Assembly (NCBI GenBank): GCA_030040115.1
Contig: JASHUH010000499.1
Coordinates: 1-14,386, forward strand
Direction of reading: 5' to 3'
Length of the DNA stretch: 14,386 nucleotides
Source: Acidobacteriaceae bacterium
Lineage (GTDB): Bacteria > Acidobacteriota > Terriglobia > Terriglobales > Acidobacteriaceae
Every line of letters begins with the position of its first letter. Position 1 is the first letter of the stretch. The translations under genes and the position numbers were made by a program. The notes under the pieces were generated by a model that was given only the letters and a program-made list of their open reading frames with translations, did no database searches and was not told where the DNA came from. Below are positions 1-6,856 of the stretch, in pieces.

Positions 1-1454
1 AGCCCCTTGTTTCCGTAATACAGTTCGGGCCAGTAGTCGTACGCCAGCATATCGATATCCGGATAGTTGATGTAGCAACCCTCGTAGTGCGCGTTCCAGT
101 ACGGTGTGCCCTTATGCTCCGGATCCGCATCCGGCCCCGAATACAATTCCGTATACATGTCGCGCAACCACTGCAGGCGTCCCGGATCCTCCTTGGCGTC
201 ATTCCAAAACGTCATCGGCTGCAGCTTGAGCACCGAGGCTCGCTGGGCCACCGCGGTTGTTTCCGCCAACTCCGCGCGATTGGTCGCTCCGCCATAACTG
301 TCGATCCCAATCGTGGATCCTCTCAAATCGGTCCCGGGTATGGTCCGCGTCATGTGCTTGTATAAGCATCGCGCTTCCGACTCGGTAAAGCCCAGCTTCA
401 TATAGCAGGACTTGTATTTGCCGCGCACGCTGGCGCCGCCACCGCCGTCGCCCCCAGTCGCATCCAGCCAGGTGCGGCGCCTTACGGTATGCGCGCCTAA
501 GCACTCCAGTTGGCCGGCATCGCGGCGCGCCCCAAAACCCTCGTGCCCGGCGCCATCTCCCGGCGCGGCTACTACGCCGCAATCTGAGAACCGGTCCAGA
601 TATTCATTCAGTACGCTCAGGTCACGGCAGGTTCCATCCGGATTGCAGAACTGCACCGAGAGTCCAAAGCGGCCGTTGGCGCGATGCGCCAACGAAATCA
701 CGCTGAACATGCCCCAGGTGTCCGGATCGCGCCCGCGGGTTGCCCAATACTCCCCAAACTTGATCAGGATGGGAACAAATCGCTCCTCCGTCATTTCCGC
801 CCACGGGAAGGAGAAATTCGCATCGATTACTTCCTGCGGCGCCGGCGGCAATTTTTCGAACTCGTAGCCGGTGATGACGCCGAAATTCCCTCCGCCGGCT
901 CCGCGGCAGGCGCGGAACAGGTCCGGCTCGTGCGCCGCATCCACTCTGCGCGCCACCACCTGTCCCTTCCCGTCGACGGTAAGAATTTCCACCGCCGTCA
1001 ACCAGTCGCACGTCAATCCATGGAGCCTCGACAGCAGTCCATATCCGCCTCCGCTGATGTGTCCGCCGGCGCCCACCGATCCGCACGATCCGCCGGGCAG
1101 CGTCACTCCATAGCGCTTATACAGTTCCAGATAGCCGTTCCAGAGCCGGGTTCCTGGACCCATCCGGTAGGGCGGCCGGTCGCCCGGGGCGCTCGCCTCA
1201 TCCATCAGGCTCACGTCCAGGATCGATCCCCCGGGATTGTTGGCGACAAAATCCTCATAGCAATGACCGCCGCTGCGCACCGTGGGCCGCACCCCCGCAC
1301 TCACCAGCTTTTGTAGCGTTTCTGCGACGTCCTGCGCGTTTTCGCACAGCAGGATGCGGTTGGCGCCATCCGCGTCCTCCGCGGGCCAGCGCGCATTATG
1401 GCCCTTTTTTAGCGCATCGTAACGCGGATCCTGGCGTGTCACCGTGATTGCCAT
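1..1454 (-). CDS. Berberine-bridge-type (BBE-like) FAD-linked oxidoreductase, C-terminus cut by window edge
   Basis: My translation from the ATG at 1454 gives 484 codons with no stop before the window edge. The N-terminal half is a PCMH-type FAD-binding domain: RSGGH at residues 60-64, then [21 protein letters not shown] around 119-139. H64 and C124 lie 60 residues apart, as do the two flavin-linking residues of glucooligosaccharide oxidase, so a bicovalently attached FAD (8-alpha-histidyl, 6-S-cysteinyl) is likely. The C-terminal part shows the BBE-domain pattern: INYPD near 462-466 and ELYYGNK at 477-483, which normally precedes the last 20-25 residues. There is no signal peptide or Tat motif, so it is predicted cytoplasmic. 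Family members oxidise sugars, alcohols or alkaloids using oxygen; the substrate here is unknown. A GGAG lies 5 nt before the ATG. The fold and cofactor are well supported, the substrate is not. Confidence 0.9.
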   Translation of the reverse strand, partial: MAITVTRQDPRYDALKKGHNARWPAEDADGANRILLCENAQDVAETLQKLVSAGVRPTVRSGGHCYEDFVANNPGGSILDVSLMDEASAPGDRPPYRMGPGTRLWNGYLELYKRYGVTLPGGSCGSVGAGGHISGGGYGLLSRLHGLTCDWLTAVEILTVDGKGQVVARRVDAAHEPDLFRACRGAGGGNFGVITGYEFEKLPPAPQEVIDANFSFPWAEMTEERFVPILIKFGEYWATRGRDPDTWGMFSVISLAHRANGRFGLSVQFCNPDGTCRDLSVLNEYLDRFSDCGVVAAPGDGAGHEGFGARRDAGQLECLGAHTVRRRTWLDATGGDGGGGASVRGKYKSCYMKLGFTESEARCLYKHMTRTIPGTDLRGSTIGIDSYGGATNRAELAETTAVAQRASVLKLQPMTFWNDAKEDPGRLQWLRDMYTELYSGPDADPEHKGTPYWNAHYEGCYINYPDIDMLAYDYWPELYYGNKG

Positions 1455-1466
1455 CGGCGCTCCATC

Positions 1467-1625
1467 CTATCGCAGTCGCTGCCAGCTTACTGTACATCGA
1501 AGCTTCGGGGACGAACAAGCGGCTTTTTTGAGTATGAAGCGCTCCAGGGAGATTCTCAGCCGCTGCTGAATCGCGTTGGGCACGACGACGCTTGCTTCGT
1601 CATGAGGCTGGCGCCTTATTTCCAC
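1467..1625 (-). CDS. Possible 52-codon ORF of unknown function
   Basis: A minus-strand frame opens at GTG 1625 and closes at TAG 1467-1469, just 12 nt before the oxidoreductase ATG. The frame stays open further upstream to about 1693 without an obvious better start. The peptide is charged and mixed (it includes DEASVVVPNAIQQRLRISLE) and could form a helix. There is no recognisable ribosome binding site before the GTG, and the ORF sits on top of the hairpin cluster. It may therefore be a chance frame, a remnant of a mobile or repeated element, or a small gene co-transcribed with the oxidoreductase. I do not recognise a family. Confidence 0.2.
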   Translation of the reverse strand: MEIRRQPHDEASVVVPNAIQQRLRISLERFILKKAACSSPKLRCTVSWQRLR

Positions 1626-1626
1626 A

Positions 1627-1642
1627 TAGGTCGAATGACCTA
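1627..1642. repeat. Perfect inverted repeat TAGGTC-GAAT-GACCTA
   Basis: Six-base arms around a 4-nt loop. It is the cleanest of the four adjacent hairpins in the gap between the oxidoreductase and hemD. It could be a protein-binding palindrome or an RNA hairpin. Confidence 0.4.
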
Positions 1643-1856
1643 GGCGAGGTTCGCCGCACGTGGTGAACGACCGAAAGTCAGGGATGGTTCACGTCGCATT
1701 CTGGTATTTTAGGGGCAGAAATTGCCCACGGCGGGCGATTCCCATTTTGCCGCCTCTGCTCTCGGCTTTGAGCTTGTTCTCGACTATTGGCCGGAGCGGG
1801 AATGCCGCGGGCGCTACGATTTGAAATTTCCTATAGCCGCCTCTGGAGAGCGGAAG

Positions 1857-2741
1857 ATGGCCACGGGAAGCTTTCAGGGACTGCGCGTCCTGGCGCTGGA
1901 GAGCCGCCGCGCCACCGAAATCGCCAAGTTGATCCGCGCCTATGGCGGAGAGCCGACGGTCGCGCCTGCGCTCCGCGAGATCCCGCTTGAATCGAACCAA
2001 GAGGCCCTGGATTTTGCCGCTCGCCTCATGCAGGGCGGCTTCGATCTGGTCATCTTTCTTACCGGAGTGGGCGTGCGGCGCCTGACGGAAGTGGTCGGCG
2101 CGCGTTATCCCCGCGATCTTTTCCTGGAGGCGCTCAAGCGCGTGAAAGTGGCTTCGCGCGGGCCCAAGCCTACGAGCGCGTTGCGCGAGCTGGGAATTCC
2201 GGTCGCGGTGAGCGCGCCCGAACCCTGCACATGGCGCGAGATGATTGGCGCGCTCGACGACGCCTTCGGACCGTCGCTTCAAGGGCTGCGGGCCGCGGTC
2301 CAGGAATATGGGACGACCAATCCCGAGTTTCTCGCCGCGCTCAGTCAGCGCCAGGTGCAATGGACGCGCGTGCCGGTGTATCACTGGGCGCTGCCGGACG
2401 ATCTCGAACCGCTGAAAGCCGCCGTTCGCTCCATCGCCGCAGGCGAATTGGATGTAGTCGTCTTTTTGACGGCGGTGCAGGCCACGCACCTGTTTCAGCT
2501 GGCTGAAGAAATGGGCATGGCCGACGCGTTGCGCGCAGGGATGCGCACCATGGTTGTGCTCTCGATCGGAACGAGCACCACCGAAGAGCTGGAACGGCAA
2601 GGGGTTCATCCCGACTTCACTCCCGCGCATCCCAAGATGGGTCTGCTCATCAACGAGGCGTCGCAGTGCGCGGGAAAGCTGCTTGAGGAGAAGCGCGGCG
2701 CGGCGACGCGAAGCAACCGGCGGCCGCCGAATGAGCCATGA
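1857..2741 (+). CDS. hemD: Uroporphyrinogen-III synthase (HEM4 family)
   Basis: 294 residues. The enzyme cyclises hydroxymethylbilane, with inversion of ring D, to uroporphyrinogen III, the branch point to haem, sirohaem and cobalamin; it is cytoplasmic and needs no cofactor. The two lobes of the HEM4 fold are visible: GLRVLALESRRATEIAKLI (8-26) and FDLVIFLTGVGVRRL (62-76) in lobe one and its return, VQEYGTTNPEFLAAL (148-162) at the crossover, then LDVVVFLTAVQATHL (198-212), VVLSIGTSTTEEL (233-245) and HPKMGLLINEA (258-268) in lobe two. I chose ATG 1857 because GGAG at 1845-1848 sits 8 nt upstream and homology starts at once. The frame remains open upstream to a TTG at 1722, but that extension has no family resemblance. 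The gene stands alone, with no hemC or other haem gene in view. Length is slightly above the usual 250-270. Confidence 0.92.
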   Translation: MATGSFQGLRVLALESRRATEIAKLIRAYGGEPTVAPALREIPLESNQEALDFAARLMQGGFDLVIFLTGVGVRRLTEVVGARYPRDLFLEALKRVKVASRGPKPTSALRELGIPVAVSAPEPCTWREMIGALDDAFGPSLQGLRAAVQEYGTTNPEFLAALSQRQVQWTRVPVYHWALPDDLEPLKAAVRSIAAGELDVVVFLTAVQATHLFQLAEEMGMADALRAGMRTMVVLSIGTSTTEELERQGVHPDFTPAHPKMGLLINEASQCAGKLLEEKRGAATRSNRRPPNEP

Positions 2742-2814
2742 TGCGGCGGCGCCGTCTCGTGAACCCTCGTGCCATGGCTGTGGCATGGAGCGCCTGTTCG
2801 CTCTCGATGGGCGC

Positions 2815-2843
2815 TCTCCGGCCTCGAAAGTCTTCCCCGGAGA
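2815..2843. terminator. Inverted repeat between convergent genes, possible bidirectional terminator
   Basis: TCTCCGG (2815-2821) and CCGGAGA (2837-2843) form a perfect 7-bp stem with a 15-nt loop, in the 122-bp gap where hemD and the DUF488 gene converge. No T-tract follows on either side, so intrinsic termination is only a guess from location. Confidence 0.25.
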
Positions 2844-2863
2844 AGATGGCGATGGGATCCTGG

Positions 2864-3229
2864 TCAGTTTCGCTTCTTCGCCTTCAGACGGCCTTCGAGG
2901 AACATCTTCAACGCAACCGCATTGTTATGCTCCTGGTCGTGAGAACTGTAAAGAAGTGAAACAGTTCCCCGCCGTGCGGCCTCGAGGATCGGTTGCCATG
3001 CGTCGGGACGCGTCTTTAACTCCTCCCCATAGCGGCGACGAAATTCTTCCCACCGCGCCGGGTCATGCTGGAACCATTGCCGCAACTCGGTGCTCGGTGC
3101 GGCGTCTTTCAACCATGCTTCCATGTGCAGTGCGGACTTTTTGATGCCCCTGGGCCATAACCGCTCGACGAGGAACCGCGTTCCATCTTGGTCGCCGGCA
3201 GGCTCGTAAACGCGCTTCAGCCGAATCAT
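2864..3229 (-). CDS. DUF488 family protein (YeaO-like)
   Basis: 121 residues, the usual length for the single-domain DUF488/YeaO family. Conserved blocks are visible: KRVYEP near the N-terminus, RLWPRGIKKS at 23-32, a WF-HDP-RW-EF segment at 52-63, RRYGEEL at 65-71, and the C-terminal strand LLYSSHDQEHNNA at 92-104. The biochemical function of the family is not established. The protein is small, soluble and basic at its C-terminus (KAKKRN). The ATG at 3229 has AGGGG about 8 nt upstream. It lies 86 bp downstream of the VCBS/ASPIC gene on the same strand, so the two may share a transcript, although a 14-bp palindrome between them suggests a separate control point. It converges with hemD. Confidence 0.85.
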   Translation of the reverse strand: MIRLKRVYEPAGDQDGTRFLVERLWPRGIKKSALHMEAWLKDAAPSTELRQWFQHDPARWEEFRRRYGEELKTRPDAWQPILEAARRGTVSLLYSSHDQEHNNAVALKMFLEGRLKAKKRN

Positions 3230-3290
3230 CGCTTTTCCCCTGGTTGGGCGCTGTCTTGCAGTTAAAATCCTGCGCCGTGCGCTGGTTCCC

Positions 3291-3304
3291 GATCACCGGT
3301 GATC
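3291..3304. promoter_or_regulatory. 14-bp perfect palindrome GATCACCGGTGATC
   Basis: A fully symmetric 14-mer in the 86-bp gap between the end of the VCBS/ASPIC gene and the DUF488 gene, about 62 nt before the DUF488 start. It has the size and symmetry of a dimeric regulator site. It could equally be a chance palindrome or a short hairpin; no regulator family is implied by the sequence. Confidence 0.3.
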
Positions 3305-3315
3305 CATCCTTGGGC

Positions 3316-5283
3316 CTATGGTTGTCGCGCTGCCGCTCTTGTTTCACACGGTTTGCCGCCGCACAATGCGCCGGTCACGCCCTGGTCTTCAGTAATGGTG
3401 TAGATCCGGTCCACGGCAGGCAACTGCACCTTTTCCACCGCGCCGGAGGGCCAATGAATCTCCACCTTATCGATCCTTTCGGCGTCGCCTAGGCCAAAAT
3501 GAACGCGCATGTCGTTGGAGGAGAGATAGCTGCCTCCGCTGAGCACGTCCTCGCGCTGGCGGATTCCGCCCGCGGTCAAATAGACCGTCGCTCCCACCGC
3601 GTCGCGCGGGCTCTTAGGACCGCCGATGAGTTTCATTTCCACCCAGCGATGGTGGTCGGGATTCACGTTGCGCAGCAGCACCGGGACCCCGTCCATATTG
3701 TTGATCACGACGTCGATCTTGCCGTCGTTGAAGAGATCGCCAAAAGCCGCGCCGCGGCCCACGCTCACGACCGCGAGTCCGGTTCCCTCAACCGCCGGAA
3801 CCAGATCGAACTTGCCGTTCTTCAGATTGTGGTATAGCAGCGGGCGCTGCGCGTAGCTGGTTCCCCACCCGGGGTGTTCGTCCACCTGCGGATAGACGTG
3901 GCCATTGATAATCAGCAGATCCTTCCATCCGTCATTGTCGTAGTCGAGAAACCCGTCGCCAAAACCCACAAACGGGATCGATGAGACAGCGATGTCGGCC
4001 TGGTAACTCACGTCGGTAAAATTCCCGTGGCAGTCGTTCTGGAACAGAACGTTGTAATCGTCGGCAAAATCGGTGTTGACGATATCGAGACAGCCGTTAT
4101 TCAGGTAATCCCCGGCGGCGATGCCCATGTTCGCAATCTCGCGGCCGTCTTGATTCAGCGCGTAGCCGCTGATGTAGCTATCGTCCTCGAAGGTCCCATC
4201 GCCTTTGTTCATGTAGAGATAGTTGGGCGTAGAGTCGTTGGCCACCAGCAGGTCGGGCTTGCCGTCGTTGTTCACGTCCGCAAAAAGAGCACCCAGGCCG
4301 TAATATCCATTCGGATCGTCCACCCCCAGTTTCTTGCTGACGTCGGTGAAGGTCCCATCGCCGTTGTTGTGAAACAGGTGGTCGTGCTCTCCCGGCAGAC
4401 CACGCGGGCCGCACATCACCTGCACTCCCCGGTATTGGCAATACGAATAGCCCGCTGCTTTCGACCCAGACACCGGAGGGTTCGACAGATCGAGGCGGAT
4501 ATAGCCGTCCACGAACAGATCCAGTCGCCCGTCGCCGTCGTAGTCGCCGAAGGTGGCGCCGGTCGACCATGTGCCGATGGCGACGCCTGCCTGCTCGGCG
4601 ACATCGGTGAACGTGCCGTCATGGTTATTGCGATAGAGGCGATTCTTACCGTAATTCGTCACATACAGGTCGGGCCAGCCGTCGTTGTTGTAATCACCCA
4701 CCGCGCACCCATATCCCCAGCGGTCATTCGCCACCCCGGCGGCTTGCGTCACATCGGTGAAGGTGCCGTCATGGTTGTTGTGGAACAGAGCCGCATGCGG
4801 CGGAGTCGCCTTGCCCTCCAACGCGTCGTAGGTCGAACCGTTGACCAGATAAATGTCGAGCCAGCCGTCGTGGTCGTAGTCTAACAGGCAGACGCCCGGA
4901 CCCTTGGCTTCCAGGATCAGCCGCTTTTCCGGAGTGCCCGCCTTGTGACGCCACTTCGTCAATCCCGCTGCCGCCGCCACGTTCTGGAAGACGATAGGTC
5001 CGGTCTTCACAAAGCCGCCTGCCGTGATCGGCCGATGCTGACTGTCGAACACGGCCGCCTGCGGGCCGGCATTGGCCATTCCCCCGCCGCTTTGCCCTGC
5101 CCCCGCGTTCTGATGGTTCGCGGCGCCCGCAGCGCCGGCCCCGGACGGCTCCTGGGCGCGGAGTGCGCAAGCGGCCGCAAGTAGAACGAAAATAAGGAGC
5201 CAAGCCCTGCTAAGTAACTCAGAAAACTCGCTCCCGAGTGCGCCGCCTCGCTCCGGCTGAATCCGGACCCGATCGAAATGCAA
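3316..5283 (-). CDS. Secreted CRTAC1-like protein: VCBS/FG-GAP repeats plus C-terminal ASPIC/UnbV domain
   Basis: 655 residues from TTG 5283. A TAA lies two codons upstream in frame, there is no ATG or GTG before the signal peptide, and AGAGG sits 9 nt ahead, so TTG is the only reasonable start. Residues 25-43 form a signal peptide (hydrophobic LLIFVLLAAACAL, likely cut at ALRA/QE), followed by a low-complexity Gly/Ala linker to about 75. From 97 to 540 comes a beta-propeller built of VCBS/FG-GAP repeats with calcium-loop motifs of the D-x-D/N-x-D-G type at 135, 197, 247, 336, 447 and 516, and a degenerate one at 392. Several are followed by the N-x-DGTFTDV signature. A conserved C282/C291 pair may form a disulfide. 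Residues about 558-632 match ASPIC/UnbV (DAVGATVYL, GGSYLSSND, HFGLG, IHWPSG). Predicted outside the cytoplasm; role unknown, probably binding or adhesion. Very common in Acidobacteria and Planctomycetes. Confidence 0.9.
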   Translation of the reverse strand: MHFDRVRIQPERGGALGSEFSELLSRAWLLIFVLLAAACALRAQEPSGAGAAGAANHQNAGAGQSGGGMANAGPQAAVFDSQHRPITAGGFVKTGPIVFQNVAAAAGLTKWRHKAGTPEKRLILEAKGPGVCLLDYDHDGWLDIYLVNGSTYDALEGKATPPHAALFHNNHDGTFTDVTQAAGVANDRWGYGCAVGDYNNDGWPDLYVTNYGKNRLYRNNHDGTFTDVAEQAGVAIGTWSTGATFGDYDGDGRLDLFVDGYIRLDLSNPPVSGSKAAGYSYCQYRGVQVMCGPRGLPGEHDHLFHNNGDGTFTDVSKKLGVDDPNGYYGLGALFADVNNDGKPDLLVANDSTPNYLYMNKGDGTFEDDSYISGYALNQDGREIANMGIAAGDYLNNGCLDIVNTDFADDYNVLFQNDCHGNFTDVSYQADIAVSSIPFVGFGDGFLDYDNDGWKDLLIINGHVYPQVDEHPGWGTSYAQRPLLYHNLKNGKFDLVPAVEGTGLAVVSVGRGAAFGDLFNDGKIDVVINNMDGVPVLLRNVNPDHHRWVEMKLIGGPKSPRDAVGATVYLTAGGIRQREDVLSGGSYLSSNDMRVHFGLGDAERIDKVEIHWPSGAVEKVQLPAVDRIYTITEDQGVTGALCGGKPCETRAAARQP

Positions 5284-5568
5284 TGTTGCTTACCTCTACC
5301 GGAAATATTACAACGGCGCTGAATCGGACGTTGCGCCACACGCGGCCCTGAACTCCACCCGCTCGCCACCCAGTTCCGCTCCGGCAAACAAACGGGGTTC
5401 TGCCCCTTCGCACCCGCAAATCAAACCGGACGCTGGTTCCCGGATGTGCGACTACGGCGCCGTTTGCATCATAACTTTCGTAGGTTGCCAAGCAAGAGCA
5501 GTCGTGCGCCAGAACGATCTTAAAACCAGAGAATCCATGCCGAATTGGCCTCGGAGAGCTTTTGGGCT
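5284..5568. other. Divergent intergenic region
   Basis: 285 bp separating two divergently transcribed genes for exported proteins. It should contain both promoters, but I see no clear sigma-70 pair on either strand and no strong repeat. An AT-rich patch at about 5306-5313 (minus strand reads TAATAT) is the best -10 candidate for the minus-strand gene, without a matching -35. Confidence 0.3.
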
Positions 5569-6621
5569 ATGCAGATCCCAAGAAAGTATTTGAGAACCAT
5601 TGCGCTTCTGTGCGCGGCAGGCGCAGCAGTCCTGATCCCCCGCGCCTGGGCGGGTTCCTGCACCACTGAAGCGCAAATGACCGCGCCCGAGCGGGACGCC
5701 TTATCGTCGGCCGCGCGCGCTCTGCTTTTGCAGGCGCAGAGCGGCGATGTTCAGGGAGTGCGCGCGAGTGCAGTTCCTGCCGTGGCGGCAAATCTCGCTG
5801 GGCTCCAAGGCTGGGTTCAATACATGCAGCCGCTGCTCAAAGGGGCGATCGTCACCGTTGACGAGGTTTACCTCCTCGACGCTTCCACCGACACGCCCGG
5901 CGAGCAGGACGTGGATTTCTTCTGCGGATCGCCGGTGGTGGGGTTCAACTTTACCGGGCTGCCGCCGGCAACCTATGCCTTGGCGATTCTGCATGCTACC
6001 GGCGTTCACGATCCGCAACAGGTCTCCTTCCTTTTGGCGAAGACGCCCCCAAATCGCTGGCTGCTGGCAAACTTGTTTAATAAGCCGATGATCGAGGCCG
6101 GGCACGATGGCCTCTGGTACTGGAGTTCGGCGCGAAAATTCGCCCAGAATCATCAGGACTGGACCGCCTTGCTCTATTATCGGATCGCCACCGATCTCCT
6201 CGATCCGGTCAATTTCCTTACCAGCCCCAATCTCACGACGCTCGAAACCGAAACCGGCAAAGTTCATCCCGCGAATTTCCCGGGGCAGGCGCCCCTGATG
6301 CTCAACGTCAATGGAGCCAGCTTCGCAGTCACTTCGATTGGCGCCACAACCACCTTTGGACCTCTCGATCTCGAAGTCCACTACGCTCCGAGCCCGGCGC
6401 AAATCGCGGAACTGCGTTATCCCGCTGACGCCCGCAAGCAGGTCACTGACCTGATGGCCGCGCTTCTCCAGTTGCATCCGGAACTGCAAGCGGCCTTTCA
6501 CGGTATGTGGATTCACGCGGATCAGGGAAAAGCTACGGTGTTCGCCCTCGAACTGCCGATGAGCGGAAACAGCGCCAACGGGCAGCAATCGAATGTAAAT
6601 TTAAGCCCCTCGGCACATTGA
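5569..6621 (+). CDS. Exported protein of unknown function
   Basis: 350 residues from ATG 5569. Residues 1-28 are a standard Sec signal peptide: basic MQIPRKYLR, hydrophobic TIALLCAAGAAVLI, cut site AWA/GS. I preferred this ATG over the in-frame TTG at 5545 because it puts the signal peptide at the N-terminus; GGAGAG lies 5553-5558, a little far from the ATG. The mature protein has only two cysteines, C31 and C119 (DFFCGSP), which could pair. A helical part around 175-215 (aromatic-rich, DGLWYWSSARKFA then a WTALLYYRIA helix) looks like a single TPR-like hairpin. A beta-rich tail follows, and the last 20 residues are low complexity. I do not recognise a named family. It is divergent from the VCBS/ASPIC gene and 235 bp upstream of glgE, with no obvious functional link to either. 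Confidence 0.8.
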   Translation: MQIPRKYLRTIALLCAAGAAVLIPRAWAGSCTTEAQMTAPERDALSSAARALLLQAQSGDVQGVRASAVPAVAANLAGLQGWVQYMQPLLKGAIVTVDEVYLLDASTDTPGEQDVDFFCGSPVVGFNFTGLPPATYALAILHATGVHDPQQVSFLLAKTPPNRWLLANLFNKPMIEAGHDGLWYWSSARKFAQNHQDWTALLYYRIATDLLDPVNFLTSPNLTTLETETGKVHPANFPGQAPLMLNVNGASFAVTSIGATTTFGPLDLEVHYAPSPAQIAELRYPADARKQVTDLMAALLQLHPELQAAFHGMWIHADQGKATVFALELPMSGNSANGQQSNVNLSPSAH

Positions 6622-6722
6622 GTATTTTGAAGGTGGCGTCGAGCCGTTTGCTTTCGTTCTGCGGCGCCGGACGCTCCTTCTTTCACCGGGCCCGCCCGCA
6701 ACGTGCTTCGAACCCGGGTAGT

Positions 6723-6769
6723 GAGGCCTTTACGAAGGATAGGAGCTTCAACCCGCCCGATAAAGCCTC
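6723..6769. promoter_or_regulatory. Imperfect stem-loop upstream of glgE
   Basis: GAGGCCTTTA (6723-6732) pairs with TAAAGCCTC (6761-6769) apart from one bulged C. Inside the loop GAAG and CTTC give a second small stem. It lies in the 235-bp gap between the exported protein and glgE, about 88 nt before the glgE start. It could be a terminator of the upstream gene, although it has no T-tract, or leader structure of the glg transcript. I see no clear promoter elements in the rest of the gap. Confidence 0.25.
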
Positions 6770-6856
6770 CAAAATGAGAGTGGTTATCAGCCCTGAGGGA
6801 TCGCAAACTCAAACTGACCCACGACGAGAAGTCAAGGACCAGCCGCAAGTGAAGGA

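Larger units (their letters stand above)
1455..1856. other. Divergent intergenic region with clustered hairpins
   Basis: 402 bp between the oxidoreductase start and the hemD start, so it should hold promoters for both. I could not find a convincing -35/-10 pair on either strand. Four short inverted repeats follow each other: 1584-1601 (5-bp stem GACGA/TCGTC), 1603-1618 (6-bp stem with one G-T pair, loop TGGC), 1627-1642 (TAGGTC, loop GAAT, GACCTA, perfect) and 1649-1668 (7-bp stem with one G-T pair). A run of six T lies at 1524-1529. This could be an acidobacterial intergenic repeat, a small RNA or an operator cluster; the sequence does not say which. Confidence 0.5.

Noticed and set aside
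1521..1530. GGC followed by six T, terminator-like
   Set aside because: No plus-strand gene ends upstream of it and no adequate stem precedes it.
1689..2786. 365-codon minus-strand ORF opposite hemD
   Set aside because: The plus strand encodes a clear HEM4 protein with a good ribosome binding site.
4027..4884. 285-codon plus-strand ORF rich in Val and Ile
   Set aside because: It is the antisense of the calcium-loop repeats of the VCBS/ASPIC gene; repeated GAC/AAC codons read backwards give the Val-rich pattern.
3316..5283. Repeated DNA in the VCBS gene considered as a tandem repeat array
   Set aside because: The repeats are degenerate protein-level propeller motifs, not DNA-level tandem or CRISPR repeats.
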